A DNA stretch of 64,000 bases, taken from HXMU1420-13 sp965228545 (lineage in GTDB: Bacteria > Bacteroidota > Rhodothermia > Balneolales > Balneolaceae). Positions 54,715-64,000 of the stretch are shown here, piece after piece. Below the pieces are notes generated by a model, which had not been told where the DNA came from, searched no databases, and saw only the letters and a list, made by a program, of their open reading frames with translations. The stretch is from assembly GCA_965228545.1 (NCBI GenBank), contig OZ245822.1, positions 310,001 to 374,000 on the forward strand, read 5' to 3'. Both the position numbers and the translations under genes were made by a program. Numbering within the stretch: position 1 is the first letter of the stretch; the number at the start of each line of letters is the position of its first letter.

Positions 54715-56857
54715 ATGTTTAAGTCAATAATTGCCATTCTTTTTTTCGGGATAATTTCAACAAGTGCCGATGCACAGTATATGAGGATTTCAAATCCTGA
54801 TCGGACCTGGCAAAATACAGGGGTTACTTTAACGGAAAATATAAAATATTTACAGTGTCACAGATAAGGGTGCCTATTCTGAGGTAAACTCATACCTGAG
54901 TTTTAAATCGGATAACCCCAACGAGTTCGCGCCGGGCACACAAATTGAGTTATATGCGTATTTCAGGCTCCCTGAATCTTACGAGATTACAAACCTTTGG
55001 CTTTGGGTGGGGGATGAAATTATGGAAGCTCGTATGTACGACCGGTGGACCGCTGAGCGAATTTATGAAGGGATCGTAAATCGGCGAAAAGATCCTGCAA
55101 TTATTTATAAGAATGGAAATGGGTGGTACGAATTAAGAATTTACCCGTTTAAGCCTACCGAAGAGCGGAAGATCAGGCTTACTTATCTGGTACCCAATAC
55201 GCTAAATTCATCATCAAAAAGTGTTCGCTTACCCGATCAACTTCAGAAGCTAACCACTTCAGAAACAGCCGGTCCCGGTTTTTTGATCTTTACTGAATCT
55301 GATGCGGAAAAAGTGAAAATTTCCGGAGAAACATCCGTCACATTTGAGTCTGGATCTTTGGAGGAACGCCCTTTTTTAAAAACAACGCTTCCTTCAACAG
55401 GGTACGCACGATCATTTAGTATCGCATATCAGGAAAAACAAGATTCGTTACAAGTTCGAACCTACGATGACGGTACCGATAAATATTTTGATATCTCGTT
55501 ATTACCGTTTGAGTTGATTGATTCGGAGTTCACACAGAATGTTCTTGTTTTAGTAGATCTGGACATGAATAACACAAATCTGGTTGAATCAGATTTAATG
55601 CAAAACTTGCAAGAACAGCTCAAAACACATTTATCTGACAAGGATTCTTTTAATGTCTTCTTTTCAGGTTTAACAACGTTAAAAATGTCGGATGAATGGC
55701 TCATAGCAAATGATGCAACTATTGATAGTGCTTTTGCTGCTTTTATAGAGAATGAAGATTTAGGGTCAGCATTTAGCAATATGGATAATTTACTAACCGA
55801 TGCGTATGATTTTACAGAATCGAATGAGCAAAATAGCTCCATTTTATTGATAGCTTCTTCACAGAATTATAGTAATATCGAAAATGCAAACACTCTGCTT
55901 GACGCTCTAGTAGATTATGCAGGAGGGAACTTTCCAACGGTACATGTGGCAGATATTCAAACAAAAAATTTCAATTATGAGTGGCGAAATGGTCGTTAAT
56001 ATCTCGGAAATGAATATTTCTATTTGAATTTAACTCGTGACACTGCGGGTGAACTCACCGATCATAATGATTCATCGAATGAATATGAGATCTTGTCTAC
56101 ATCCATACAAAAGGTAAACGGGTCAATTTCAGATATGGAAGTATATCCACTGATAAATGGTGGTTTTAGTTACGGCAGATACACATCAGAAGATGAAAAC
56201 AGCAGTTTGAGTTCCTCGACTTATTATTAATTGGGTAAGTTTACCGGCGCGGCTCCCTTCGATATTCAAATATCAGGATTTTATAGGGATGAAGTGTTTT
56301 CTAAACAAATTACGGTTACGCAAGAAGATCTGAGCCAGGCGGATAGTGTTTTGAAAAAGATTTGGGTTGGCCAGCGTATCAAACAGTTAGAGAGTGGGAA
56401 TCCATCCAACGAAGAGATTGAAGATATCATTGAAATGAGCCTTCAAAATCGGGTACTCTCCAGATATACCTCGTTCTTGGCGTTAGAACCAAGTGATACT
56501 GTGTTTGCCTGCGCAACCTGTATCGATGAATCTGCTATTGTACCTATCGAAGAAGAAATGGTGCCGGAATCGTTCGAAATCGACTCTTTAAGTGCATATC
56601 CCAATCCGTTTAACCCAAGTGTAAATATCAATGTAGAAGTGTCAGAACTATGGGATGCATCAACAAGCAGCATTGAAATTTATAATATCATCGGGCAAAA
56701 AGTGACCACCCTAAATACTCAACAATTCTCAGGGCTTAAAAACTTTCAAGTAAGCTGGAATGTGAATAATTCGGCGAGTATTGCTACGGGAGTTTATTTG
56801 GTTGTACTTAAAACTCCATACACCATCAAAACCCTGAAAATCACTTATTTAAAATAA
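54715..56857 (+). pseudogene. Decayed VIT-domain, type IX-secreted protein
   Basis: Joined frames yield a protein of about 710 residues: signal peptide (ending SADAQ), an inter-alpha-trypsin/VIT-like domain (ITNLWLWVGDEIMEARMYDRWTA, IYEGIVNRRKDPAIIY, RKIRLTYLVP), a von Willebrand-like middle (NVLVLVDLDMNNTN), and a NPFNPSVNINVEV sorting tail ending ITYLK. Lesions: a frame change near 54845 in an A-rich stretch, and in-frame TAA codons at 55997-55999 and 56228-56230. Each stop lies between parts that read on in the same frame. It would have been an SprA-exported surface protein. Confidence 0.8.
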
Positions 56858-56977
56858 ATCTAAGGGCCGTTCTTCACACTTTCTTCATCTAATTAAGCTA
56901 CCCTGTAATTGAGCAATAGATAGTTTTGTAAGGTATTAGAAGCTGTGATCGCTTTCTAAAAATACCTCTATTAACCA

Positions 56978-57018
56978 AAGGGTAGGCTTTGAACGGCGTG
57001 CCCTTTTTTACGGCTATG
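56978..57018 (+). terminator. Terminator candidate after the VIT pseudogene
   Basis: AAGGG and CCCTT arms (about 56978-57012) with internal mismatches are followed by TTTTTT. Pairing is loose, so confidence is low. Confidence 0.4.
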
Positions 57019-57116
57019 AATTTCTTGTCGGTCGAAATTAACTTCATAGTTCGTATTCAGAATGCTTAATTTTAGGGCTGTCACTCATTCACTCACTTAA
57101 AAACGAACTATTCAAC

Positions 57117-57893
57117 ATGGCAGACATCAAAGAGCTTCTTGAAACTGCGAAGGAAATTGCATACATCGGCGGGCAACATACACTCAAGTACTTTAAAAAA
57201 GATTTCGAAGTTATCAGCAAAGCCGACGACTCTCCGGTTACCATTGCTGATCGCGAGACCGAACAAATTATCAGAGAAGAGATTTTAAAGCGATATCCCA
57301 ATCATGGCATTATTGGCGAGGAATTTGGACGAACCAATGAAGATAGTATTATTCAATGGGTGCTGGATCCGATTGATGGAACAAAATCTTTTATCCATGG
57401 TGTGCCGTTCTACACCACCTTAATTGGAATTATGATAGATAATGAACCGGTAGTTGGCGTGATTAATGCACCTGCCCTCGATGAACTTTGCGCTGCAGGA
57501 ATAGGAGAAGGAGCTACTTTAAACGATGAGCCGATCTCGGTAAGAAATACCGAAAACATGGATGAAGCTACTTTTTTGGTTACAGAAATTCGCCGTTTCA
57601 GAGATTGCGGTATGGAAGAAGAATTTCAACAGCTAATGACGGAAACCAAATTGCATAGAACGTGGGGAGATGCCTATGGACACATGATGGTGGCAATCGG
57701 TCGCGCCGATATTATGTTTGATCCGGAATTGAATATCTGGGATGCCGCTGCTTTGCTACCGATTCTAAAAGAAGCTGGCGGTATCTTTAGTGATACAAAC
57801 GGAGTAGAAACGATTCATTCCGGCAATGGATTTTCGACGAATAAAGCTCTGTATCCTCAAGTTCTAAAAATACTCGAAGCACACAAAAATTAA
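57117..57893 (+). CDS. hisN: Histidinol-phosphatase, inositol-monophosphatase type (HisN)
   Basis: A 258-residue Mg2+-dependent phosphatase. Metal-binding motifs: GIIGEEFGRTNED, WVLDPIDGTKSFIHGVPF and NIWDAAALLPILKEAGG. This architecture in Bacteroidota/Actinobacteria usually serves as histidinol-phosphatase, next to the hisI found elsewhere in the window; inositol monophosphatase is the alternative. Its stop overlaps the start of the M1-like gene by 1 bp. Confidence 0.83.
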   Translation: MADIKELLETAKEIAYIGGQHTLKYFKKDFEVISKADDSPVTIADRETEQIIREEILKRYPNHGIIGEEFGRTNEDSIIQWVLDPIDGTKSFIHGVPFYTTLIGIMIDNEPVVGVINAPALDELCAAGIGEGATLNDEPISVRNTENMDEATFLVTEIRRFRDCGMEEEFQQLMTETKLHRTWGDAYGHMMVAIGRADIMFDPELNIWDAAALLPILKEAGGIFSDTNGVETIHSGNGFSTNKALYPQVLKILEAHKN

Positions 57894-60196
57894 TGATCAG
57901 ATTTCTCTCGATACACGTACTCACATTTATTTTTTCAGCCTTCTCGCTTGTTCAATCGTGTGAAGACATTCAATTCGATTACGATAAACATCCTTATCAT
58001 CCGTTTGATATCACTCATGCTGAATTAAGACTGGATATAAATCCAGAAAACAAGCTTCTTAGCGGTCAAGTTAGCTACACCATCAAAGCAAAAGCCATTG
58101 ATTTGTCGGTACTCTCGATGCATGCAGCAGAGCTTTCAATTACGGAATTGTCGGTAGATGGAGAAGCCTCTGATTTTGAAGTTCGAGGCGATACGCTGGA
58201 TATACTTTTTGAAGAAATGATATCAGCTGGCGAGGAATTTGAGTTAACCATCCAATGGCAATCGCAATCGGATTATGGACTACATAAAGATCACTTAGGG
58301 AATATGTGGTCATCGATGAATCCGTTGGCACATCGGCATTGGTTTCCTGTTTTCGACCATCCCAGAGAGCAATTTACTGTGGATGCGTACTTGAGTATAC
58401 CCTTGCAAATGGAAGTGATGTTCAATGGCAATCTTGAAGAAACGCTGGCGATCACCGAAAACAAAAAGCGCGTGCATTACACCACCGAGAATGAAATTAA
58501 TGCAACGGGTATTGGTTTCGTAGTGGGTGATTTTCTGATTTCAGAAATGACGGCTGGGTTTACAAAAGTCAGACTTTTCCATCCTGCCGGTGAAGAGCAT
58601 CAAGCTTTGGCAAATTCCATTATTGTAGAAGCAGCGAGATTAAAAAAAGAAATCGAGGATGAATTAAGTTTCGAATATCCTCACGAAAGCCTAAATATGG
58701 TTGTGCTACCCGATAATATGTGGATGGAACGCACCCACGGAACCGGAACCGTTTATTTATTTGACCGCCTGGGAGATCCAAGTCATCAATTATCACGCAA
58801 TGTTAGCAAACAGTGGTTTGGTGAATATCAGTACAATGAACAATATCTCCATCTGGAAAATGAAGGGGTAAATGGATTGCTACCATCCGCTTTGCACTTT
58901 AGTATTAACCAAGAACCGGCACCTATTCAAAATCCTGATTCATTGTGGACGATTCAGCATTGGAATAGATGGCAAGCCGCGTTTCCTGATGAACAGGAGG
59001 CTTTCAAAAATACGCTTCAAGAAAGTTTAACAGGTTTAATGCGACAATCCTCCGGCATAACTGCTTTCGAGACTTATGCGGAATACTGGTACAGCAGAAC
59101 GGGGGTTTCCTGGTTTAGACCTTCACCTTCCTTGCTTGATGTGAGTGAAGCTGGTGAAATACATCCTACTTATGAATTAGAAGTCTTGTATGATGAGTTC
59201 GATTCTGAGTTAACTCTACTATTTGACTTAAAACAAGGTACAGGTGAAAACCTGTACGCCACCAAAATGGTGATTCATGAGTTTGATAAGGTACAAGAAC
59301 AAGAAATCACTTTTACCGGAGAGTTTGACACTCTAAAAATAGCTATACCCGAAACAACCGAGTTCATCACATTTAATGAGTCTGAATTTCCGCTGGATAA
59401 GTTGACGATTCGTAAAGCGCCCCTTTATTTTTTATTAAACCAATTGCGCAGCGAACGGCCTGAAAACCGAATAGAAGCGGCAAAGCAATTAAAACTGCAT
59501 CGCGATAATCCTGATTTACAACTCGCCCTAACCGATATTCTCAACTTTGAGGAGAACCCCGAAGTAATTGCAGCACTTTATGAAGCATTGGGTGCACTCA
59601 CGAATGGTGCAAGCGGGACCGAAGAACAATTTATCAGAGGGTTGAATAATGAATCAGAAGCTATTCAATTGGCCTCTATTCAAGCATTAGCTAATTACTC
59701 CGGTAACGAATACGTTCGGTCCAGCCTACGATCGAAATTATTACGTGCAGGTGGAGAGATTTTCCAATCTAGTGTTCAAGTATATCAACAACTTGCTTAC
59801 ACCCAGGAATTGATTTCTACCTTGAGCACTTTACAGCGCAGAGATACAGTGGGCGTTCGAACTCTTTATCTAATTTCCGAAGCAGATAGCTTGCACTATA
59901 CGGAGGAAGCCCGTTCGATTGCCGATGAATATTCAGGGAGCGATCATCCCATTGAAATCCGTAAATCAGCCTTAAATTTTCTTGAAAATTACGATACTGA
60001 TTCAAGTAGCTGGCAAGACAGACTTGCAGCCTTAGCTAGCGATGCCGACCCTAGAATTCGGTTTTGGGCAGCAGAACACGCACCAAGATTCTTATCCTCT
60101 GCTGCAGCTGTTGAGTTTTTGGAATCCGCAATGCTCAACGAGATGGATCCACGCGTAAAAGCAATGATTTTTGCCGTGATTGAAGAATTACGTTGA
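57893..60196 (+). CDS. M1-peptidase-like protein lacking the zinc site, with HEAT-like tail
   Basis: A 767-residue exported protein (lipoprotein-like signal, LVQSC at 19-23). Residues about 35-215 match the M1 aminopeptidase N-domain (ITHAELRLDINPENKLLSGQVSYTI, GNMWSSMNPLAHRHWFPVFDHP, TGIGFVVGDF). The catalytic part is recognisable (MWMERTHGTG for GAMEN, KQWFGEY for the HExxH+QWFG region), but the zinc ligands are replaced: HExxH reads RNVSK at 302-306. Hence it is probably inactive as a peptidase. The last about 180 residues contain HEAT-like helical repeats (NPEVIAALYEALGAL, SEAIQLASIQALANYSG, DPRVKAMIFAVIEELR). It is translationally coupled to hisN. Confidence 0.78.
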   Translation: MIRFLSIHVLTFIFSAFSLVQSCEDIQFDYDKHPYHPFDITHAELRLDINPENKLLSGQVSYTIKAKAIDLSVLSMHAAELSITELSVDGEASDFEVRGDTLDILFEEMISAGEEFELTIQWQSQSDYGLHKDHLGNMWSSMNPLAHRHWFPVFDHPREQFTVDAYLSIPLQMEVMFNGNLEETLAITENKKRVHYTTENEINATGIGFVVGDFLISEMTAGFTKVRLFHPAGEEHQALANSIIVEAARLKKEIEDELSFEYPHESLNMVVLPDNMWMERTHGTGTVYLFDRLGDPSHQLSRNVSKQWFGEYQYNEQYLHLENEGVNGLLPSALHFSINQEPAPIQNPDSLWTIQHWNRWQAAFPDEQEAFKNTLQESLTGLMRQSSGITAFETYAEYWYSRTGVSWFRPSPSLLDVSEAGEIHPTYELEVLYDEFDSELTLLFDLKQGTGENLYATKMVIHEFDKVQEQEITFTGEFDTLKIAIPETTEFITFNESEFPLDKLTIRKAPLYFLLNQLRSERPENRIEAAKQLKLHRDNPDLQLALTDILNFEENPEVIAALYEALGALTNGASGTEEQFIRGLNNESEAIQLASIQALANYSGNEYVRSSLRSKLLRAGGEIFQSSVQVYQQLAYTQELISTLSTLQRRDTVGVRTLYLISEADSLHYTEEARSIADEYSGSDHPIEIRKSALNFLENYDTDSSSWQDRLAALASDADPRIRFWAAEHAPRFLSSAAAVEFLESAMLNEMDPRVKAMIFAVIEELR

Positions 60197-60252
60197 GTTA
60201 GTAATTCCGTCATTCAAACTTAGTTCTTCTTGTTGCGAGATTGTTTTATAAC

Positions 60253-60290
60253 AAAAAAGTCACCCCAACTTTGCATTAGGGTGACTTTCT
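60253..60290 (-). terminator. Terminator of the ABC exporter operon
   Basis: AAAGTCACCC (60257-60266) and GGGTGACTTT (60279-60288) are a perfect 10-bp stem. The A-run at 60253-60258 gives U-tract on the minus strand, 25 bp after the permease stop. Confidence 0.85.
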
Positions 60291-60312
60291 AAACTATTGA
60301 TCGATCAGGATT

Positions 60313-61608
60313 TTAACCCTGACGAATCCACTTAGCAAGTTCCTTGTACGATGGTTTTTTGCCGTACATCAGAATTCCTACTCGATAAATCTTAGCGGCT
60401 AACCACATCAGTCCTACAAAAGTTACGCTCATCAACAAAAGGGAAGTGATGATTTGCAATACCGGTACATCGGTTGCTGCAATTCTGGAAATCATGTTGA
60501 TGGGAGCTGTTAATGGAAACATGCTTGCAACTACTGCAATGGTAGAATCGGGATTTTCCATAACGCGTAAATTCAGGAAATAGGCGATGAAAATAGGAAT
60601 CATCACGGGCATCATGAATTGCTGGGTATCTTGCTCCGAATCAACAGCCGCTCCGATTGCAGCAAAAATACCGGCGTAAATCAAAAAGCCGATAATAAAG
60701 AACACAAAGAAAAACAGAAAGATAGTTGGATCAACGATAAACGCTTCCAATTTTGATGGATCAAAAGATGCCGATGCCTCCATTGCTTCCGGTGGAAGGT
60801 TGCTCATTTGTGCGTCAACAAACATGGTAGCTACTGGCGCGGCAGCCATCGAAAGACCAATATAAGAGGCTATCCAAATACCAAATTGAGTAAGTGCTAA
60901 CACACAGATACCCAATAATTTACCTGTCATTAGTTCAATCGGTTTTACAGATGAAGCAATAACCTCAACAATGCGATTGGTTTTTTCTTCGATTACGCTT
61001 CGCATTAATACGGCACCGTAACCAAATACACCGATAAAGATTAGAAGTCCTAGAATGAAGCCAAACACCGCACCAACTACAGCGTTATCCTCCTGTTCAC
61101 CTTCCTCGGTTAATTTCAGAGAATCGATATTGTAGCGGGTCTCAAAGATTTCGCGAACTTCGGTTGAAACGTTACTTCGAGCGAGTCGTTCCTCCCTCAA
61201 AACTCGTCGCACATCCGATTCAACCGATTCGATAAAGCTGATTCCACCGGCTCCACCGTACACTAAGGTTGGTTTTTCGGTATAGCTGATATTGTCTTCA
61301 GTTAAAATGATGTATCCGTCAACATCGCCTGCCAGCACTTGAGCTCGAACACTATCAAGCGGGAGAGAGCTTGCATCCGAATATCGAGCCGGATCAAGCT
61401 CTTCCAGATTATTATATAGAACCTCAGTTTGATCGATTACGGCTACGGTTCGTGTAACTTCGCCATCCGAAATAGAAACGTAAATCACGATGGCCATCAT
61501 GGCAATAAAAGCCAGTGGAGTTAACAAGGTAGATAGAATGAAAGATTTGGTGCGCACCCTTGTTAAATATTCACGCTTTAAAACCAGAAATACTTTTCCG
61601 AAATCCAT
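60313..61608 (-). CDS. ABC-2-type exporter permease (NatB-like)
   Basis: A 431-residue membrane protein with an N-terminal helix (residues about 22-45, SFILSTLLTPLAFIAMMAIVIYV), a large extracytoplasmic loop of about 130 residues, and five further hydrophobic segments in the second half (about 185-405). This is the ABC-2/NatB layout of Na+ or other exporters. Paired with the ATPase, whose stop is 1 base upstream of this start. Substrate is unknown. Confidence 0.86.
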   Translation of the reverse strand: MDFGKVFLVLKREYLTRVRTKSFILSTLLTPLAFIAMMAIVIYVSISDGEVTRTVAVIDQTEVLYNNLEELDPARYSDASSLPLDSVRAQVLAGDVDGYIILTEDNISYTEKPTLVYGGAGGISFIESVESDVRRVLREERLARSNVSTEVREIFETRYNIDSLKLTEEGEQEDNAVVGAVFGFILGLLIFIGVFGYGAVLMRSVIEEKTNRIVEVIASSVKPIELMTGKLLGICVLALTQFGIWIASYIGLSMAAAPVATMFVDAQMSNLPPEAMEASASFDPSKLEAFIVDPTIFLFFFVFFIIGFLIYAGIFAAIGAAVDSEQDTQQFMMPVMIPIFIAYFLNLRVMENPDSTIAVVASMFPLTAPINMISRIAATDVPVLQIITSLLLMSVTFVGLMWLAAKIYRVGILMYGKKPSYKELAKWIRQG

Positions 61609-61609
61609 A

Positions 61610-62530
61610 TTACGCTACCTCCTCATTTTTAAGATTATCTTCGCCAACGGTAGAGATAAAAATCTCATTTAGGGAAGGTTGGACCCGTTCGAATTTATGA
61701 ATCTCGGCATGATCGATCGCTAAGTGGAGAATCTCCTGCATATTTTGTCCGTTTAACACTCTTATTTCAGCAAAATTTGTAGATCTGTTGTTAATGCGAA
61801 CTCCTTCCAGTTTGTCGAGGAAAGAGCCATCGCCTTCGAACTCCAAATTGATGGTGTTTTTTCCAAACGAGGACTTTACCTCGCGTAAATCACCTTGGAG
61901 TACGGTTTTTCCTTTGTTGAATAAGCAGATATCGTCGCACATCTGTTCCACCTGTTCCATACGATGCGTTGAAAATAGGATCGTTTTACCTTGCGATCTC
62001 AGATCGATAATTACTTCTTTCAATGTTTCTGAATTGATGGGATCCAATCCGGAAAAAGGCTCATCGAAAATATAAATATCAGGATCGTGCGCAATGGTGG
62101 CGATAAACTGAATTTTCTGCGACATCCCTTTAGAAAGTTCTGAAACTTCTTTCTTTTTCCAATCGGAGGCGCCAAAACGATCGAGCCAATAGTTAATGGC
62201 CTTTTTTGCAGCGCTTGTTTCCATGCCTTTTAGCTGAGTGAGGTAGAGGAGCTGCTCACCTACTTTCATCTTTTTATAAAGACCTCGTTCCTCGGGCATA
62301 TATCCGATCATCTTTTGTGTAGCCGGGCTGGCTATTTGTCCGTTAATGGTTATTGAACCGGTATCCGGTGCTAAAATGTTATTAATCATTCGGATAGTTG
62401 TGGTTTTACCGGCGCCGTTCGGGCCAAGTAATCCAAAAATGCGACCTTTCTCTACGGAAAAGCTCACATCACTCACTGCCTTGTTTTTACCAAATGCCTT
62501 TGATACCTCTTCTAAATGAATTATTTCCAT
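61610..62530 (-). CDS. ABC exporter ATP-binding protein (NatA-like)
   Basis: A 306-residue ATPase: Walker A LLGPNGAGKTTTIRMI, ABC signature ELSKGMSQKIQ, Walker B IYIFDEPFSGLDP, and H-loop STHRMEQVE. A C-terminal extension of about 90 residues is of the DUF4162-type regulatory kind found in NatA and related exporters. Operon with the NatB-like permease. Confidence 0.93.
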   Translation of the reverse strand: MEIIHLEEVSKAFGKNKAVSDVSFSVEKGRIFGLLGPNGAGKTTTIRMINNILAPDTGSITINGQIASPATQKMIGYMPEERGLYKKMKVGEQLLYLTQLKGMETSAAKKAINYWLDRFGASDWKKKEVSELSKGMSQKIQFIATIAHDPDIYIFDEPFSGLDPINSETLKEVIIDLRSQGKTILFSTHRMEQVEQMCDDICLFNKGKTVLQGDLREVKSSFGKNTINLEFEGDGSFLDKLEGVRINNRSTNFAEIRVLNGQNMQEILHLAIDHAEIHKFERVQPSLNEIFISTVGEDNLKNEEVA

Positions 62531-62664
62531 GTATCCTGATTTCTATTTTATCATTTTATAAAAGTTTGAATAAGCTACGCAACTACGTTGCAACATCTAT
62601 AAAGATTTCTTATTTGTAAGCAAAACGGAATTACGAAGACGATAGAAATGAGTTACATAAATTT

Positions 62665-64000
62665 ATGCATATAATTCATCTCAGTGCCGAATGTTATCCT
62701 GCCGCAAAAGCCGGTGGATTGGGAGATGTAGTTGGATCGCTCCCAAAATATTTAAACCAGCATGGCGAGTTTTGCGAAGTTATTCTGCCTAAGTATCGCA
62801 CTCCGTGGCTCAATGAGCAAGAGTGGGATTTGGTTTGGGAATCGAGTGCGCCTTTAGGACAAGATTATTTTGGCTTTTCCATACTGAAAGAAAAAACGAA
62901 TAAGCTCGGCTTTCCCCTGTATGTAATTGATATTCCAGGGCGTTTTGATCGTCCTGGGGTGTATATCGATCCATGGTCGGGGCATGGTTATTGGGATGAA
63001 TTTGAACGGGCGTTATCCTTTCAAATTGCTGCGTTAGAATGGATTCGTACTTTTCATGATAAACCAGATATCATTCATTGCCACGATCATCATACCGGTC
63101 TGGTGCCTTTTATGCTGAAGCAATGTGTTCGTTTTAATGAGCTAGAGCATATTCCATCTATCATAACGGTTCATAACGCAGAGTATCAGGGACAGCAGAG
63201 TATGATGAATGCCGAAATGATTCCACCTTTCATTCCACATAACTATGGATTATTAGAGTGGAATGGTCAATTAAATTCTTTAGCCTCCGCGCTTAAATGT
63301 GCATGGCAAATTACTACCGTTTCGCAAAGTTATATGCAAGAACTTGGGCAGAGTTCAAGTGGGTTAGAGCCATTGTTTAATCAGGAATCGGCAAAATCTC
63401 AGGGAATAATTAACGGGATAGATACCGAGGTTTGGGATCCCAAAACCGATCCTTTGGTTGAGCATAATTTTACAACCAGAGGAATTAAAACCGGCAAAAA
63501 GAAGAATAAGGCAGTGTTGTGCGAGCAGTTTGGGTTAAACCCCGAACTCCCAACAGTTGCTTTTATTGGGAGGCTGGTTCGCGAAAAAGGGGCCGATTTA
63601 CTTCCAGATTTAATATCACATTTTATGCACAGTGATAAAGAAGTGAATTTCATTTTGTTGGGAACCGGAGATCCAACATTGCACGATATTTTTGCACGCA
63701 TGGAGAACGATCATTTTGGGTATTTCGATGCTACATTAGAATACAACGAGAAGCTTGCACACCAAATGTATGCAGGCTCAGATTTTATTCTTATGCCATC
63801 GAGAGTTGAGCCTTGCGGGCTAAATCAGATGTTTGCAATGCGTTATGGAACCATACCAATTGTTCGTTCGGTAGGTGGGTTAATCGACACCGTAAAAGAC
63901 ATTAGCGAAGGCGATGGATATGGAATTCGATTTGATGACTTTGCCTTACACGAAGCCGAAGGAGCCATTAACCGTGCCATCGATTTATATGCTGATACAA
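62665..64000 (+). CDS. glgA: Glycogen synthase, 3' end cut by window edge
   Basis: A GT5 ADP-glucose:alpha-1,4-glucan glucosyltransferase. The ATG at 62665 begins MHIIHLSAECYPAAKAGGLG, with the ADP-glucose-binding KAGGLGDV loop. Further motifs: PDIIHCHDHHTGLVPF, ITVHNAEYQGQ, IINGIDTEVWDPKTDP, IGRLVREKGADLL, and PSRVEPCGLNQMFAMRYG with the acceptor-site EPCG. The reading frame is open for 445 codons to the right edge. Together with the secreted GH57 enzyme it points to alpha-glucan storage and use. Confidence 0.93.
   Translation, partial: MHIIHLSAECYPAAKAGGLGDVVGSLPKYLNQHGEFCEVILPKYRTPWLNEQEWDLVWESSAPLGQDYFGFSILKEKTNKLGFPLYVIDIPGRFDRPGVYIDPWSGHGYWDEFERALSFQIAALEWIRTFHDKPDIIHCHDHHTGLVPFMLKQCVRFNELEHIPSIITVHNAEYQGQQSMMNAEMIPPFIPHNYGLLEWNGQLNSLASALKCAWQITTVSQSYMQELGQSSSGLEPLFNQESAKSQGIINGIDTEVWDPKTDPLVEHNFTTRGIKTGKKKNKAVLCEQFGLNPELPTVAFIGRLVREKGADLLPDLISHFMHSDKEVNFILLGTGDPTLHDIFARMENDHFGYFDATLEYNEKLAHQMYAGSDFILMPSRVEPCGLNQMFAMRYGTIPIVRSVGGLIDTVKDISEGDGYGIRFDDFALHEAEGAINRAIDLYADT

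Noticed and set aside
1..64000. tRNA, rRNA, insertion sequences and prophage genes
   Set aside because: Intergenic gaps were read for tRNA-like arms, and ORFs for transposases, integrases and phage proteins. None was seen.

Overview
The window looks like a chromosome segment from a marine member of the Bacteroidota/Balneolota side of the tree, most likely a Balneolales-type organism. Three observations support this: a full-length SprA (the type IX secretion outer-membrane translocon), several secreted proteins ending in the NYPNPFNPST-type C-terminal sorting domain, and moderate-to-low GC with few strong Shine-Dalgarno sites. The placement is inferred from protein families only, since there is no rRNA or other taxonomic marker here. 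I see no tRNA, rRNA, CRISPR array or insertion sequence.

Layout. 1-16 kb: partial LptF-type permease, sprA, lnt-rsmI, a VOC protein, then an inorganic-carbon neighbourhood made of an LCIB-type carbonic anhydrase, isocitrate dehydrogenase, a divergent LysR regulator, an SbtA bicarbonate transporter and its PII-like partner SbtB. 15-20 kb: two small ORFs, a secreted DUF2807-like protein, a densely folded leader RNA, a DEAD-box helicase with DbpA-type RNA-binding domain, and an ATP-grasp enzyme. 20-23 kb: a minus-strand operon folE-cysS-yidD-hisI. 23-29.4 kb: 3-hydroxyacyl-CoA dehydrogenase, a type IX-secreted protein, a PID-CTERM-like mini protein, a small membrane ORF, and two decayed genes, a proteorhodopsin and the retinal-forming dioxygenase blh. 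29.4-39 kb: secreted GH57 amylase-type enzyme behind a perfect LacI-type palindrome, alpha/beta hydrolase, rmuC, a GAF/HisKA_2 sensor kinase, a leucine-carboxyl-methyltransferase-like enzyme with an RluA pseudouridine synthase, and PPK2 just after a 13-copy heptanucleotide repeat. 39-41.5 kb: an AT-rich solitary gene coding for a nuclease-like/NACHT NTPase, a likely anti-phage gene. 41.7-54.6 kb: ADP-ribosylglycohydrolase lipoprotein, dCTP deaminase, 2Fe-2S protein, rsmE, flavodoxin, lycopene cyclase, nitrilase, threonine aldolase, YceI-porin-YceI, and an ArgD-type aminotransferase. 54.7-64 kb: a decayed VIT-domain secreted protein, hisN, an M1-peptidase-like protein without its zinc site, a NatAB-like ABC exporter, and the start of glycogen synthase.

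How the parts fit. SprA would export the NPFNPST-tagged proteins. GH57 and GlgA point to alpha-glucan turnover. Rhodopsin and blh each carry several disabling lesions, while an intact lycopene cyclase remains, so the genome appears to have lost retinal-based light capture but perhaps not beta-carotene synthesis. The SbtA/SbtB/LCIB group suggests bicarbonate uptake for anaplerotic carboxylation. The most interesting items are the nuclease-like/NACHT gene, the carbon-uptake cluster, the paired loss of rhodopsin and blh, the folded leader before the helicase, the inactive M1 homologue, and the short-word intergenic repeats.
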